From Angelakisella sp. (GTDB lineage Bacteria; Bacillota; Clostridia; Oscillospirales; Ruminococcaceae), in NCBI GenBank assembly GCA_022795575.1, contig JAAWGY010000032.1:1-13398 (forward strand): DNA of 13,398 bases, written 5' to 3'. The position numbers and the translations under genes are program-made. The notes beneath the pieces are model-generated. The model did not search any database. It was not told where the DNA came from and saw nothing but the letters and a program-made list of their open reading frames with translations. The first letter of the stretch is position 1; each line of letters opens with the position of its first letter. This document shows positions 6,110-13,071 of this stretch, one piece after another.

Positions 6110-6138
6110 AGAGTACCACAAGCCGGGCAAATTGTCAA
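6110..6138 (-). promoter_or_regulatory. Promoter of the 65-aa / region-4 operon
   Basis: On the minus strand TTGACA (6133-6138), 17-base spacer, TACTCT (6110-6115, 4 of 6 to consensus). Start of transcription near 6103, directly before the LexA-type palindrome. No other leftward promoter is evident between here and 5837. Confidence 0.65.
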
Positions 6139-6250
6139 TATCTGGCAGGCAGCGACTCTGGCCAAAGCGCGTGGCTTTGCCGTGGGTATCGCGGATTCCC
6201 CTGCCCCCTTTTCCGGCCATAAGCATCCCACGATTTTGGGCCATGCCCCC

Positions 6251-6279
6251 TTGACAGATTGGTTTAATGGTGTTAAACT
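6251..6279 (+). promoter_or_regulatory. Promoter of the BlaI/M56 operon
   Basis: TTGACA at 6251-6256, 17-base spacer, TAAACT at 6274-6279. Transcription would begin near 6286. Operator half-sites cover the spacer, the -10 box and the start site. Bases 6139-6250 between the two divergent promoters show nothing further. Confidence 0.65.
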
Positions 6280-6306
6280 AACAGTGTAGTCTAACGCTAT
6301 TAAACC
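6261..6306. promoter_or_regulatory. Tandem palindromic operators for the BlaI-type repressor
   Basis: Site 1, GTTTAATGGTGTTAAAC (6262-6278), is a perfect 6-5-6 palindrome. Site 2, GTCTAACGCTATTAAAC (6289-6305), is the same with one mismatch. Centres are 27 bp apart, and the two sites are themselves mirror images, making one 46-bp inverted repeat from GGTTTAAT to ATTAAACC. They overlap the -10 box and start site of the repressor gene, as expected for autorepression. The core differs from the classical TACA/TGTA staphylococcal BlaI box. Confidence 0.75.
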
Positions 6307-6318
6307 AAGGAGGACGAT

Positions 6319-6696
6319 ATGATGGACTGGAAACTGGGCAAGATGGAGCTGCGCTTTGCCGAGCTGATCTGGGAGGGGGAGCCCATCCCGTCGGGGGAGC
6401 TGGTCAAGCTGTGCCAGACCCAGCTTGGCTGGAAAAAATCCACCACCTATACCATGCTCCGCCGCCTCTGCCAGCGGGGCATCTTCCAAAACCAGGACGG
6501 GGTGGTGTCCGCCCTCCTCTCCCGCCGGGAGGTGGAGGGGCAGCAGAGCCGGGCCTTCCTACAGGATACCTTCCAGGGCTCCCTCCCCCGCTTTTTGGCC
6601 GCCTTTACCTCCCAGGTCCGCCTCACCCCGGAGGAGGTGGCCCAGCTCCAGGAGATCATCCGCCAAAACGGGGAGGGGGGCGAACCCCGTGACTGA
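6319..6696 (+). CDS. BlaI/MecI-family transcriptional repressor
   Basis: A 125-residue protein with the BlaI/MecI/CopY layout: winged-helix N-terminal part (about 8-75) with ELRFAELIW, recognition helix WKKSTTYTMLRRLCQRG (38-54), and a C-terminal dimerising part (FLQDTFQGSLPRFLAAF). In the family, the dimer represses its own operon until a partner M56 protease triggers its cleavage. AAGGAGG (6307-6313) precedes two successive ATGs; the second (6322) has the better 8-base spacing, so the protein may be one residue shorter. It overlaps the protease gene by 8 bases. Operators upstream agree with self-control. The target genes and signal are not known; CmpB-like 8653-9054 could be one. Confidence 0.88.
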   Translation: MMDWKLGKMELRFAELIWEGEPIPSGELVKLCQTQLGWKKSTTYTMLRRLCQRGIFQNQDGVVSALLSRREVEGQQSRAFLQDTFQGSLPRFLAAFTSQVRLTPEEVAQLQEIIRQNGEGGEPRD

Positions 6697-8515
6697 GGCC
6701 GTCTCCCGCATTGTCGCCCTTAGCCTGCGGGCCTGCCCCGGTATCCTCCTGCTGATGGCGGCGCGGCTGCTGCTCCGCCGGGCCCCTGCCGTCCTTTGGC
6801 GCCCCCTTTGGTGGGCCGCGTTTTTCCGGCTGATCTGGCCCTTCCTCTACCCGGTCCCCATCCCCGTCCCCCGCGCCACCGTCCTGGGCCGGGTGGCCAT
6901 GGGGGTGTCGGAGGCCCTTATCCTCCCAGGGGGCCGCGTCCTGATGCCCCGGCCGGAGACGCCGCCGGAGTTCCGCTTTTCGGTGGGGGATGCCCTGGCG
7001 GTGGTCTGGCTTTTGGGGTTTGCGGCCATGCTCTGCTATGAGCTGGCCTCCTACCTGCGGTTCCGCCGCTGCCTTACGGGGGCGGTGCGGCTCCGGGGGA
7101 ACATCTACCTGGGGGACCACCTCCCCGCCCCGGTGACGGTGGGGCTGCTGCCAAGGATCCTCCTTCCCTCCTCCCTGGAGGAACCGGAGCGGGACCTTGT
7201 CATCCTCCACGAGCGCTGCCACATCCGCTGGGGGGACCACCTGTTCAAGCCCCTGGCCTGCCTGCTGCTGGCGATCCACTGGTTCAACCCCCTGGTCTGG
7301 TTGGCCTACTACTGGGCCTGCCGGGACCTGGAGTCCGCCTGCGACCAGGGGGCCCTGGCCAAAGCAGGCGGGGAGCTCCGGCAGCGGTACGCCTCTGCCC
7401 TGCTGCGCCTTTCCACCGGGGGGCAGACTTCCCTGACCGGGCCCCTCTCCTTTGGGGCAGGGGCGGTAAAGGACCGCATCCGCCGGGTGATGGCCTACCG
7501 GAAAATCCCCCCCTGGGCGTCGGCGCTGGCCGGGCTTCTGGTGGCAGCGGTGATCTGCGTCGCCATCCTCACCCCCTTCCCCCATGTCCAGGCTGTGGAG
7601 ACCTCGCTGGAGTTCACCCCCTATGACAGCTTTTTCTACACCCTCCAGCCGGGGGAGGCCACGGTCTATCCGGAGGTCATCCGCCTTACCGAAACCGCCA
7701 ACCTCCACTACACCGCCACCTGGACCCCCACCGGCCTGGGGGTTGAGGTGGTGCTGACCACCGAGGACGGCGCCGCCATGGGGAGCGAACCGCTTTATCT
7801 GGCGGAGGGCGCCGGCGGGGTATTGGTGGGGGCCTTCTCCCATGTCCCGCCGGGGGAGTACCGCTTTGTGCTCCGCAACAGCAGCAAAAACCAGGAGTAC
7901 GCCCCCACCACAGACCGGGAGGCGCTGACCGTCACCGGGGCGGCCGCCTTTGGCTGGTGGGAGGAGGGCGCCTGGCGGCAGGTGGAACTGCCCCGGGAGG
8001 GGACCGTCCGCTTCCCCGCCTACCAGGACGGCCGGGCCGATTACAACGCCGCCGTCTACGACATCGCCCCCTTCCGGGCGGCGCTGACCTTGCCGGAGGG
8101 GTGGTCGGTGCGGATGCCCCCGGCGGAGGAGCGGAAGACCTCCCACGCCTTTACCCCCCTCTACCTCTACCAGGGGGAGGAGTACGCCGGCAGCATCGCC
8201 TACAACACCTTTGAGGTCTACCCCGACGTGCCGCCGGAAAACTTTTACCGGATGGTCTACAACCAGCTGATGCTGGGCTCGGTGGTAAACTGGGACAACG
8301 ATTACACCGTTGTCCGGCAGTGGCCTTCGGGGTGTTCCGCCACGGTGCAGGTGATGGAGCAGGAGGCGGCGGGAGCCGTGTACCATCCCGGCATCCTGGC
8401 CTACGACCGGGACCTGCTGGTTTACGTGGCGATCGAGCTGGAGGAGGGGCGGCTCTCCCGCCAGGAGATCTGGGAGCTGGCGGAGAGCCTGGAGCTGCTG
8501 CCGGAGGCCGGGTAA
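6689..8515 (+). CDS. M56 (BlaR1/MecR1-like) membrane metalloprotease sensor
   Basis: A 608-residue protein with GTG start at 6689, 8 bases after a GGGAGGGGGG ribosome site; frames further upstream are inside the repressor gene. Membrane helices lie near 8-29, 36-56, 101-123 and 277-295. The zinc protease core is present: HERCH at 174-178, HWFNPLVW at 197-204 and DLESACD at 213-219 (Glu215 the likely third ligand). Residues 296-608 are outside and beta-rich, in two parts (about 305-430 and 445-608). No SxxK penicillin-sensor motif is seen there, so unlike BlaR1 it should not sense beta-lactams by acylation; the ligand is unknown. It overlaps the BlaI-type repressor gene, and in this family the protease inactivates that repressor after a signal. 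Confidence 0.87.
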   Translation: MTEAVSRIVALSLRACPGILLLMAARLLLRRAPAVLWRPLWWAAFFRLIWPFLYPVPIPVPRATVLGRVAMGVSEALILPGGRVLMPRPETPPEFRFSVGDALAVVWLLGFAAMLCYELASYLRFRRCLTGAVRLRGNIYLGDHLPAPVTVGLLPRILLPSSLEEPERDLVILHERCHIRWGDHLFKPLACLLLAIHWFNPLVWLAYYWACRDLESACDQGALAKAGGELRQRYASALLRLSTGGQTSLTGPLSFGAGAVKDRIRRVMAYRKIPPWASALAGLLVAAVICVAILTPFPHVQAVETSLEFTPYDSFFYTLQPGEATVYPEVIRLTETANLHYTATWTPTGLGVEVVLTTEDGAAMGSEPLYLAEGAGGVLVGAFSHVPPGEYRFVLRNSSKNQEYAPTTDREALTVTGAAAFGWWEEGAWRQVELPREGTVRFPAYQDGRADYNAAVYDIAPFRAALTLPEGWSVRMPPAEERKTSHAFTPLYLYQGEEYAGSIAYNTFEVYPDVPPENFYRMVYNQLMLGSVVNWDNDYTVVRQWPSGCSATVQVMEQEAAGAVYHPGILAYDRDLLVYVAIELEEGRLSRQEIWELAESLELLPEAG

Positions 8516-8536
8516 GCAGAAGCGTCTGATCCCTCC

Positions 8537-8559
8537 AGGGGAGCCAACCGCCCCTTTTT
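8537..8559 (+). terminator. Weak terminator after the M56 gene
   Basis: AGGGG (8537-8541) and CCCCT (8551-8555) form a 5-bp stem with a 9-base loop, followed by T5 (8555-8559). Short stem, so leaky at best. It lies 22 bases past the protease stop codon. Confidence 0.4.
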
Positions 8560-8581
8560 CTGACCGCCCCCATAAATAAAA

Positions 8582-8650
8582 CCCTTCCCCCTGCAAAGAA
8601 TGATATCGTGCCCTCAAAAGGGGCGCGATATTTTTCTGCGGGGGGAAGGG
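8582..8650. terminator. 69-nt hairpin: terminator that also buries a ribosome site
   Basis: The inner stem ATATCGTGCCCT (8603-8614) pairs with GGGGCGCGATAT (8620-8631) with loop CAAAA and then T5, giving a plus-strand terminator. The outer stem continues: CCCTTCCCCCTGCA (8582-8595) pairs with TGCGGGGGGAAGGG (8637-8650) with one G-U, joined by a short A/T-rich helix. The right outer arm is the ribosome site of the gene at 8653. On the minus strand the whole hairpin is followed by TTTTATTTAT (complement of 8572-8581), so it can also stop leftward transcripts coming from the lipoprotein gene. Confidence 0.8.
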
Positions 8651-8652
8651 CG

Positions 8653-9054
8653 ATGGATCCAAAACGGCGGAAGAAATTGCGGGAGTATGCCGGGCTTTTT
8701 GTTGCGGGGGCGGTGGGGTACAGCCTGCTGGAGATCCTGTGGCGGGGGTACACCCACTGGACCATGGGGGTGACAGGGGGGCTCTGTCTCTCCACCCTCT
8801 ACCGGCTCAGCGGGGCGGTAAAGGACTGGGGCACCGGGGCCCGGTGCGCCCTGGGCTCCGCCGTCATCACCGGGTACGAGCTGGCGGTGGGGTGGCTGGT
8901 CAATCTGAAGCTGGGGTGGCGGGTATGGGACTACTCCGCCCTGCCCTTCCACTTCCGGGGGCAGATCTGCCTGCTGTACAGCACCATCTGGTTTTTGCTC
9001 TCGATGCCCATCTTCGGGCTGTGCTACCTGCTCCGGCAGCACCACCGGGGGTAG
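8653..9054 (+). CDS. CmpB-like (putative ABC transporter type IV) membrane protein
   Basis: A 133-residue protein: basic N-terminus (MDPKRRKKLR), then four predicted membrane helices (about 11-30, 36-52, 66-86 and 104-127). It has the landmarks of the small Firmicutes CmpB-like (putative ABC transporter permease) family: LEILWRGYTHWTMG at 26-39 and WDYSALPFHFRGQICL at 92-107. The family is named for ABC transport, but function is not proven and no ATPase is adjacent. The start at 8653 follows GGGGGAAGGG by 2-3 bases beyond the purine run; the longer frame from 8608 begins inside the terminator hairpin. The ribosome site is sequestered in that hairpin, so expression is expected to be low or conditional. 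The stop codon is one base from that of the convergent lipoprotein. Confidence 0.75.
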   Translation: MDPKRRKKLREYAGLFVAGAVGYSLLEILWRGYTHWTMGVTGGLCLSTLYRLSGAVKDWGTGARCALGSAVITGYELAVGWLVNLKLGWRVWDYSALPFHFRGQICLLYSTIWFLLSMPIFGLCYLLRQHHRG

Positions 9055-9055
9055 C

Positions 9056-9919
9056 TCACTGGGGGGTGCAGAGCCGCCATTCCTGCTGGTACAGGACCAC
9101 CACGCCCTCCTCCACCCGGGCATAGGGGAGGTCCAGCTCCCTGCTGAAGTTGGTCTCCCCGTCCCGGGCGGGCCAGCCGTCGGTGTAGGAGGTGGTGCGG
9201 CCAAGGATGGCCTGCTCCTCCACCTCGGCGGGGATGGCCTGGCCCAGGAGGTAGACCACCCCCTCCACCATAATCGCCGCCGGGTAGTCCCCCGCTGTCT
9301 TCACCACGGTTTGGGCCTTGCCGTCCACAAAATCCTGGACGCTGCCCTCCCGGATCTCCACATACTCCTCCCCACCATCCCGCGTCAGGCGGATGTACCA
9401 GGGCTTTTCCTCACTGGGGGTGCCTCCTACCAGCAGGACAAGGCCGTCCTCCAGCTGGTACCGGAGGATGCACAGGCCGGAGCCCACGTCACTGCCTTGG
9501 TAGGGGGCGAAATCGGCCCAGACAATCTCCTCCCCCTTCTCCTCTATTTGTAGCAGCCGGCTTAAGGTCAGGGGCTCTCGGGGGAGGCGCTTTACCGTAA
9601 CGGCCTTCACTTGATAGGGGTAGGTTTCCGCCACCGCTCCGTTGTAGGTGATCTCCACCCTGTCCAGCCATGCCAATCCCTGGGACAGGGCCTTTCCCTC
9701 CTCGTCCAGCACCGACGCGCCGCCAAGGGCCACCCAATATTGCTCCCCAGGCGTCCCGGCTTCGGCGTCCCCGTCGCCTAACACCAGCAGGGCGTTTTCG
9801 GACACCTCCAGGACGGTGGCGGCAAAGGCGGATTCCCCGGGCCCGGGGGCGCCGCAGGCCGCAAGGAGCAGCAGGGACAGGAAGCAGAGGCAGCTAAAGA
9901 CAACAAACCGGTTTTTCAT
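9056..9919 (-). CDS. Lipoprotein with DUF3221-like N-terminal part
   Basis: A 287-residue lipoprotein: signal with lipobox LAAC, lipidated Cys22, then GAPGPGES. Residues about 30-110 resemble the small DUF3221-type beta-barrel: FAATVLEVSENALLV, then WVAL and DRVEITYNGAVAETYPYQVKAV. Residues 110-287 are a second beta-rich part ending NFSRELDLPYARVEEGVVVLYQQEW. It is anchored outside the membrane; no catalytic motif is seen and its ligand is unknown. ATG 9919 has AAAGGAGT 8 bases upstream. No clear promoter is visible between it and the terminator at 10005-10038, so it may depend on read-through from Rex/112-aa gene transcription. Confidence 0.8.
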   Translation of the reverse strand: MKNRFVVFSCLCFLSLLLLAACGAPGPGESAFAATVLEVSENALLVLGDGDAEAGTPGEQYWVALGGASVLDEEGKALSQGLAWLDRVEITYNGAVAETYPYQVKAVTVKRLPREPLTLSRLLQIEEKGEEIVWADFAPYQGSDVGSGLCILRYQLEDGLVLLVGGTPSEEKPWYIRLTRDGGEEYVEIREGSVQDFVDGKAQTVVKTAGDYPAAIMVEGVVYLLGQAIPAEVEEQAILGRTTSYTDGWPARDGETNFSRELDLPYARVEEGVVVLYQQEWRLCTPQ

Positions 9920-10004
9920 AAGAGCACTCCTTTCATCGGAAAAATCCTTTGCAATACCTGTGGCAAAAAAACCAGGATTTGTTGCACCGGCTGCTTATTT
10001 TGGC

Positions 10005-10038
10005 AAAAAAAACGCCCGGCTCCCCAACAGGGCCGGGC
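10005..10038 (-). terminator. Intrinsic terminator after the rex operon
   Basis: GCCCGGC (10014-10020) pairs with GCCGGGC (10032-10038), extendable by two G-C pairs past a bulge. On the minus strand a G and T8 (10005-10012) follow. It lies 38 bases past the stop of the 112-aa membrane protein and before the lipoprotein, so it separates the two or acts as a partial stop. Confidence 0.85.
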
Positions 10039-10076
10039 AGACAGGAGTACAATGCTTTCCAACCGGGGGGCAGCGA

Positions 10077-10415
10077 TTACGCCTCGCTATCCCCGGCGGC
10101 CTCTTCCTGGAGCGGCTCCTCCGCCGGGACGGGCACCTCCGCCGCCTTGGCCTGGGGGAGGCGGAACCACTTTCTGCGGGGGGCAGGGACGGAGGCAGGG
10201 GCGTTTTGGTCCAGGTAGAGCTGGGCCGCCTGCCGGAGCACCGGCAGCGTCCGGCGCTGGAGGGCCACCAGCTGGAGCTGGCGCACCATGAGCAGCGCCC
10301 CCAAGGCAGACATAACAGCGGTGCAGACCGCCGCCACCGCGGCTAAGATGCTGAGCATCCGCAGGGTGCGCCGGTTGAGCAGCTTGGTGGGATGGATGCG
10401 GTAGTGGTTGATCAT
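10077..10415 (-). CDS. Small single-pass membrane protein, unknown
   Basis: A 112-residue protein: basic N-terminus (HYRIHPTKLLNRRTLR), one strong membrane helix (about 18-44), a helix with QLQLVALQRRTLPVLRQAAQLYL (46-68), then a Pro/Ala-rich, acidic tail (AEVPVPAEEPLQEEAAGDSEA). The start ATG 10415 has AGGGAGG-like sequence 8 bases upstream (+ strand CCTCCC at 10424-10429); a longer frame from 10439 has none. It lies 33 bases after rex on the same strand, so both are probably co-transcribed. No homologous family recognised and no reason in the sequence for linking it to redox control beyond position. Confidence 0.7.
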   Translation of the reverse strand: MINHYRIHPTKLLNRRTLRMLSILAAVAAVCTAVMSALGALLMVRQLQLVALQRRTLPVLRQAAQLYLDQNAPASVPAPRRKWFRLPQAKAAEVPVPAEEPLQEEAAGDSEA

Positions 10416-10448
10416 CGATTTATCCTCCCTGTATATCACTTTACAAAA

Positions 10449-11114
10449 TCACCGGAGTGTATTTGGCTGTCGCCCCTCCTCGTGCATATGGGAGACCAGG
10501 TAGGAAAGGGTCATGATGCTGTCCCCCATGTGGACGTTGACGGTGGCGATGTTGTCGTAGTAGTAGGAAAAATCGTAGGAGGAAAAATTCCAGAAGCCCA
10601 CGATTCCCGCCTTTACCAGGCGGTCGGCCAGCTGGGCGGCGGAATCCTTGGGGACGCAGATAATGGCCACCTTGGGGTGGCGGCTGCGGCAAAAATCCTC
10701 CAGCTGGTCGATGTGGCGCACCGTCACCTGGCCCAGGGTGGTGCCCACCAGCTTGGGGCTGATATCAAAAGCCCCCACCAGCCGGAAGCCCCGTTTTTTG
10801 GCGTAGATGTGGGGGGCCACCGTCTTGCCCAGGTTCCCCGCCCCGATGAGGATGGCGGGGGTTTCGTTGTTGATGCCCAGGATCTCCCCGATCTCCCGGT
10901 GGAGCAGCTCCACATTGTAGCCATACCCCTGCTGGCCAAAGCCGCCGAAGCAGTTAAAGTCCTGGCGGATCTGGGAGGCTGTCACCTTCATCAGCCGGGA
11001 CAGCTCCTTGGAGGAGATGCGGGTGACGCCCCGCCCCAAAAGCTCCCCCAAAAACCGGTAGTACCGGGGCAGACGGCGAATGACTGACGCGGAAACAGGC
11101 CGATCGTATTTCAT
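10449..11114 (-). CDS. rex: Redox-sensing transcriptional repressor Rex
   Basis: A 221-residue protein of the usual Rex length. N-terminal winged helix (about 8-75) begins with VIRRLPRYYRFL and holds SSKELSRLMKVTASQIRQDF and GGFGQQGYGYNVE; the Rossmann part has the NAD-binding GAGNLG (91-96), Asp117 and IICVPKDSAAQ; the C-terminal helix (from about 193) is the domain-swapped dimer element. Rex senses the NADH/NAD+ ratio and represses fermentation and respiration genes when NADH is low. ATG 11114 matches the family start; the closest good ribosome site is a purine-rich AAAGGAAG about 11 bases before it, with AAGAAGG directly abutting the ATG. Promoter at 11336-11364. Confidence 0.96.
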   Translation of the reverse strand: MKYDRPVSASVIRRLPRYYRFLGELLGRGVTRISSKELSRLMKVTASQIRQDFNCFGGFGQQGYGYNVELLHREIGEILGINNETPAILIGAGNLGKTVAPHIYAKKRGFRLVGAFDISPKLVGTTLGQVTVRHIDQLEDFCRSRHPKVAIICVPKDSAAQLADRLVKAGIVGFWNFSSYDFSYYYDNIATVNVHMGDSIMTLSYLVSHMHEEGRQPNTLR

Positions 11115-11309
11115 CCTTCTTTACGCTTCCTTTCTTCCCCTTGGGAGCAGCTTTGCACCCCGCCCGGGGGCGTCTGACAGGGGGAGTCCCCATCAGCCGC
11201 GCCGCGGGATGCCAGACAGGTCCCTGCCAAGTCCCCGGTGTCACCGGGTACCGCTTCCGGCGCTGCGCCCTCCTTCCCTCCTCCCTCAAACCAAGGGCCG
11301 GACAGCGCA

Positions 11310-11329
11310 TTGTGACATATTATTATCAA
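11310..11329. promoter_or_regulatory. Possible Rex operator (loose match)
   Basis: TTGTGACATATTATTATCAA, with TTGTGA at one end and TATCAA at the other, sits at about the transcription start of rex. It resembles the Rex box (TTGTGAA-N4-TTCACAA) but the halves are two bases further apart than usual. Autoregulation by Rex is common, which makes it plausible. Confidence 0.35.
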
Positions 11330-11335
11330 ATATTT

Positions 11336-11364
11336 ATTCTACCTCATATTTGAACTTTTGTCAA
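11336..11364 (-). promoter_or_regulatory. Sigma-A-type promoter of rex
   Basis: On the minus strand TTGACA (11359-11364), 17-base spacer, TAGAAT (11336-11341, 5 of 6 to TATAAT). A 7-bp inverted repeat TCAAATA/TATTTGA (11326-11332 and 11346-11352) flanks the -10 box. The leader to 11114 is about 215 bases and carries a CCCGGTG/CACCGGG hairpin (11234-11248); no gene is seen in it. Confidence 0.8.
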
Positions 11365-11562
11365 ATCTGACGTTTGGGACAAATTTACCTTCTCTGCGGC
11401 AGCTTTTTCTGTCTGGTTTGGCAGGATATCCCATTCAGCCGGTATGCCGTTGGGGAATGGTACAAAAAACGACAGGATGCTCCCCCGGCGGCGGGCTTGG
11501 AGTCAGATAAAGACGAGTTACGAAGAAATTGAAAATTTTTGGTTAAATATCCGAATCCGCCA

Positions 11563-11591
11563 TTCCAAACCATCCGTATTTCGTTTATAAT
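11563..11591 (+). promoter_or_regulatory. Promoter of the Usp/hydrolase operon
   Basis: A perfect TATAAT at 11586-11591 with a poor -35 (TTCCAA, 11563-11568) 17 bases upstream. The weak -35 suggests help from an activator or another sigma partner. The leader to 11650 is about 50 bases. Bases 11365-11562 between the divergent promoters show no gene. Confidence 0.5.
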
Positions 11592-11649
11592 GGATACAGA
11601 CGATTGGTCCCTGTGCCATCGCAACTGAACAACAGGAGAGAAGAACAGC

Positions 11650-12084
11650 ATGACGAGTTACAGCATCACCCCGACAGCCGCCCTGCCCATGGTTCTGGTT
11701 TTAGTAACTGACCAATTCCGGTGCAAGCGGTTGATTACAGCGGGAAAGCACCTGGCAGACGAGGGCGGGCTCTCCCTCCAGGTGATAAACGTGGCCTCCC
11801 CGGGGGCGGAACGGAACCCCCAAGCGATTGAGTACCTCTTCCAGGCCAGCCGGGAGCAGGACGCCACCATGACCATCCACTACAGCGACCGGCCGGAGCA
11901 GTTTTTGGGGGAGCTGATCCAGCGGCACCAGCCGGCGGCGGTTGTGACCGGCCTGCCGGGCCAGGGCAGCACGCTGCTGCAAAAGCTTTGGATGCGGTTT
12001 GACGAGATATCCTTCTATGTAGTAGACCACGACGGCAGCCTGCGGATGGCAAACATCGCCGACCAGGCCCAGGCCCGGGCGTGA
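11650..12084 (+). CDS. Universal-stress-protein-like protein
   Basis: A 144-residue cytoplasmic protein with an alternating beta-alpha Rossmann-like pattern: VLVLVTDQFRCKRLI (15-29), LQVINVASPG (43-52), a helix with EYLFQASREQDATMTIHY, then VVTGLPGQGSTLLQK (98-112) and FYVVDHDG. The VTDQ..C.RLI start is that of Usp-type domains in clostridia, related to the KdpD Usp domain. Such proteins bind ATP or AMP and act in stress response; the G-2X-G-9X-G signature is not clean here, so nucleotide binding is unsure. ATG 11650 follows AGGAG by 11 bases. It is 19 bases before the hydrolase gene, the two being one operon. Confidence 0.72.
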   Translation: MTSYSITPTAALPMVLVLVTDQFRCKRLITAGKHLADEGGLSLQVINVASPGAERNPQAIEYLFQASREQDATMTIHYSDRPEQFLGELIQRHQPAAVVTGLPGQGSTLLQKLWMRFDEISFYVVDHDGSLRMANIADQAQARA

Positions 12085-12103
12085 CAGGAAAGGAGCGACG
12101 GCC

Positions 12104-13069
12104 ATGAACCGAGAGGTATACACCTACCCTTCCTCCAACGGCAGCTGGCGGACCTCCGCCCTGATCTACACCCCGGACGAGGGGACGGTGGTGCGGGGGG
12201 TGGTACAGCTGAGCCACGGGATGTGCGAATACGGGGCCCGGTACCAGCCCCTGGCCCGGTACCTTTGCGACCGGGGCATTGTCTTTTGCGGCAACGACCA
12301 CCTGGGCCACGGCTCCACCGCGCTGCTGAACCGGGAAAAGTTAGGCTACTTTGGCCCCCGGGGCTCCCGGCGCTTTTTGGTGGAGGACCTGGAGCTTTTG
12401 CGCCGGGAGGTGGCGGGGCGGTACCCGGGGGTACCCTACTTCCTGTTTGGCCACAGCATGGGGTCCTTTATTGCCCGGCTGTACGCCCGGCGCTTTGGCG
12501 GCGGGATTGACGGGCTTATCCTCAGCGGCACCGCCGGCAAAAACCCGGCGGCAGACCTGGGGCGGGCGTTGGCCCGGGGGGTGGAGCTGGCGAAGGGGCC
12601 CCGGTACATCTCCGACAAGGTTTACGACCTGGCCAACGGCAGCTTCAGCAGGGCCTTTGCCGACGCCAGGACGCCGGTGGACTGGCTCAGCAAGGACCCG
12701 GCGGTTTGCGACGCTTACCTACAGGATCCGCTTTGCGCCTTCAAGTTTACGGTATCGGCATACTACGAGCTTTTCAGTATGCTTAAGGAATGCAACTCCG
12801 CCCAATGGTATGCCGGGATGCCGCGGAAGCTTCCGATTCTCCTGATTGCGGGGGAGAAGGACCCGGTGGGGGCTATGGGGGCGGGGCCCCGGGAGGTTTT
12901 TTTGGGGTTGCGGGAGGCGGGGTGCAACGATGTGACGCTGCAGCTTTACCCGCAGGGGCGGCATGAGCTGCTCAACGAGCTGGAGAAGGAGGAGGTCAAG
13001 GAGGACCTTCTGGAATGGCTGGAGGAGGTAATGGCGCAGGTGGCGGCACGACGGACGCAGGAGGAATAG
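12104..13069 (+). CDS. Alpha/beta hydrolase, monoglyceride-lipase/lysophospholipase type
   Basis: A 321-residue protein of the serine aminopeptidase S33 / lysophospholipase fold. Residues 34-40 VQLSHGM begin the core, DHLGHG at 65-70 is the typical early loop, GHSMGS (116-121) is the nucleophile elbow with Ser118, AGEKDPVG supplies Asp253 and GRHELLNE His287, so the triad is complete. A lid of about 70 residues lies between Ser and Asp. No signal peptide: it works in the cytoplasm, on ester substrates such as monoacyl lipids (family knowledge; actual substrate unknown). ATG 12104 has AAAGGAG 8 bases upstream. Second gene of the operon with the Usp-like protein. Confidence 0.88.
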   Translation: MNREVYTYPSSNGSWRTSALIYTPDEGTVVRGVVQLSHGMCEYGARYQPLARYLCDRGIVFCGNDHLGHGSTALLNREKLGYFGPRGSRRFLVEDLELLRREVAGRYPGVPYFLFGHSMGSFIARLYARRFGGGIDGLILSGTAGKNPAADLGRALARGVELAKGPRYISDKVYDLANGSFSRAFADARTPVDWLSKDPAVCDAYLQDPLCAFKFTVSAYYELFSMLKECNSAQWYAGMPRKLPILLIAGEKDPVGAMGAGPREVFLGLREAGCNDVTLQLYPQGRHELLNELEKEEVKEDLLEWLEEVMAQVAARRTQEE

Positions 13070-13071
13070 GC

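Noticed and set aside
6656..8662. 668-codon open frame on the minus strand across the M56 gene
   Set aside because: Antisense shadow of a GC-rich gene; composition is Gly/Pro/Arg/Gln-rich with no domain, while the plus-strand frame has a complete HERCH protease core.
11385..11651. 88-codon minus-strand frame in the rex-usp gap
   Set aside because: No ribosome site before its ATG, overlaps the usp start, and has no exported or folded-protein features.
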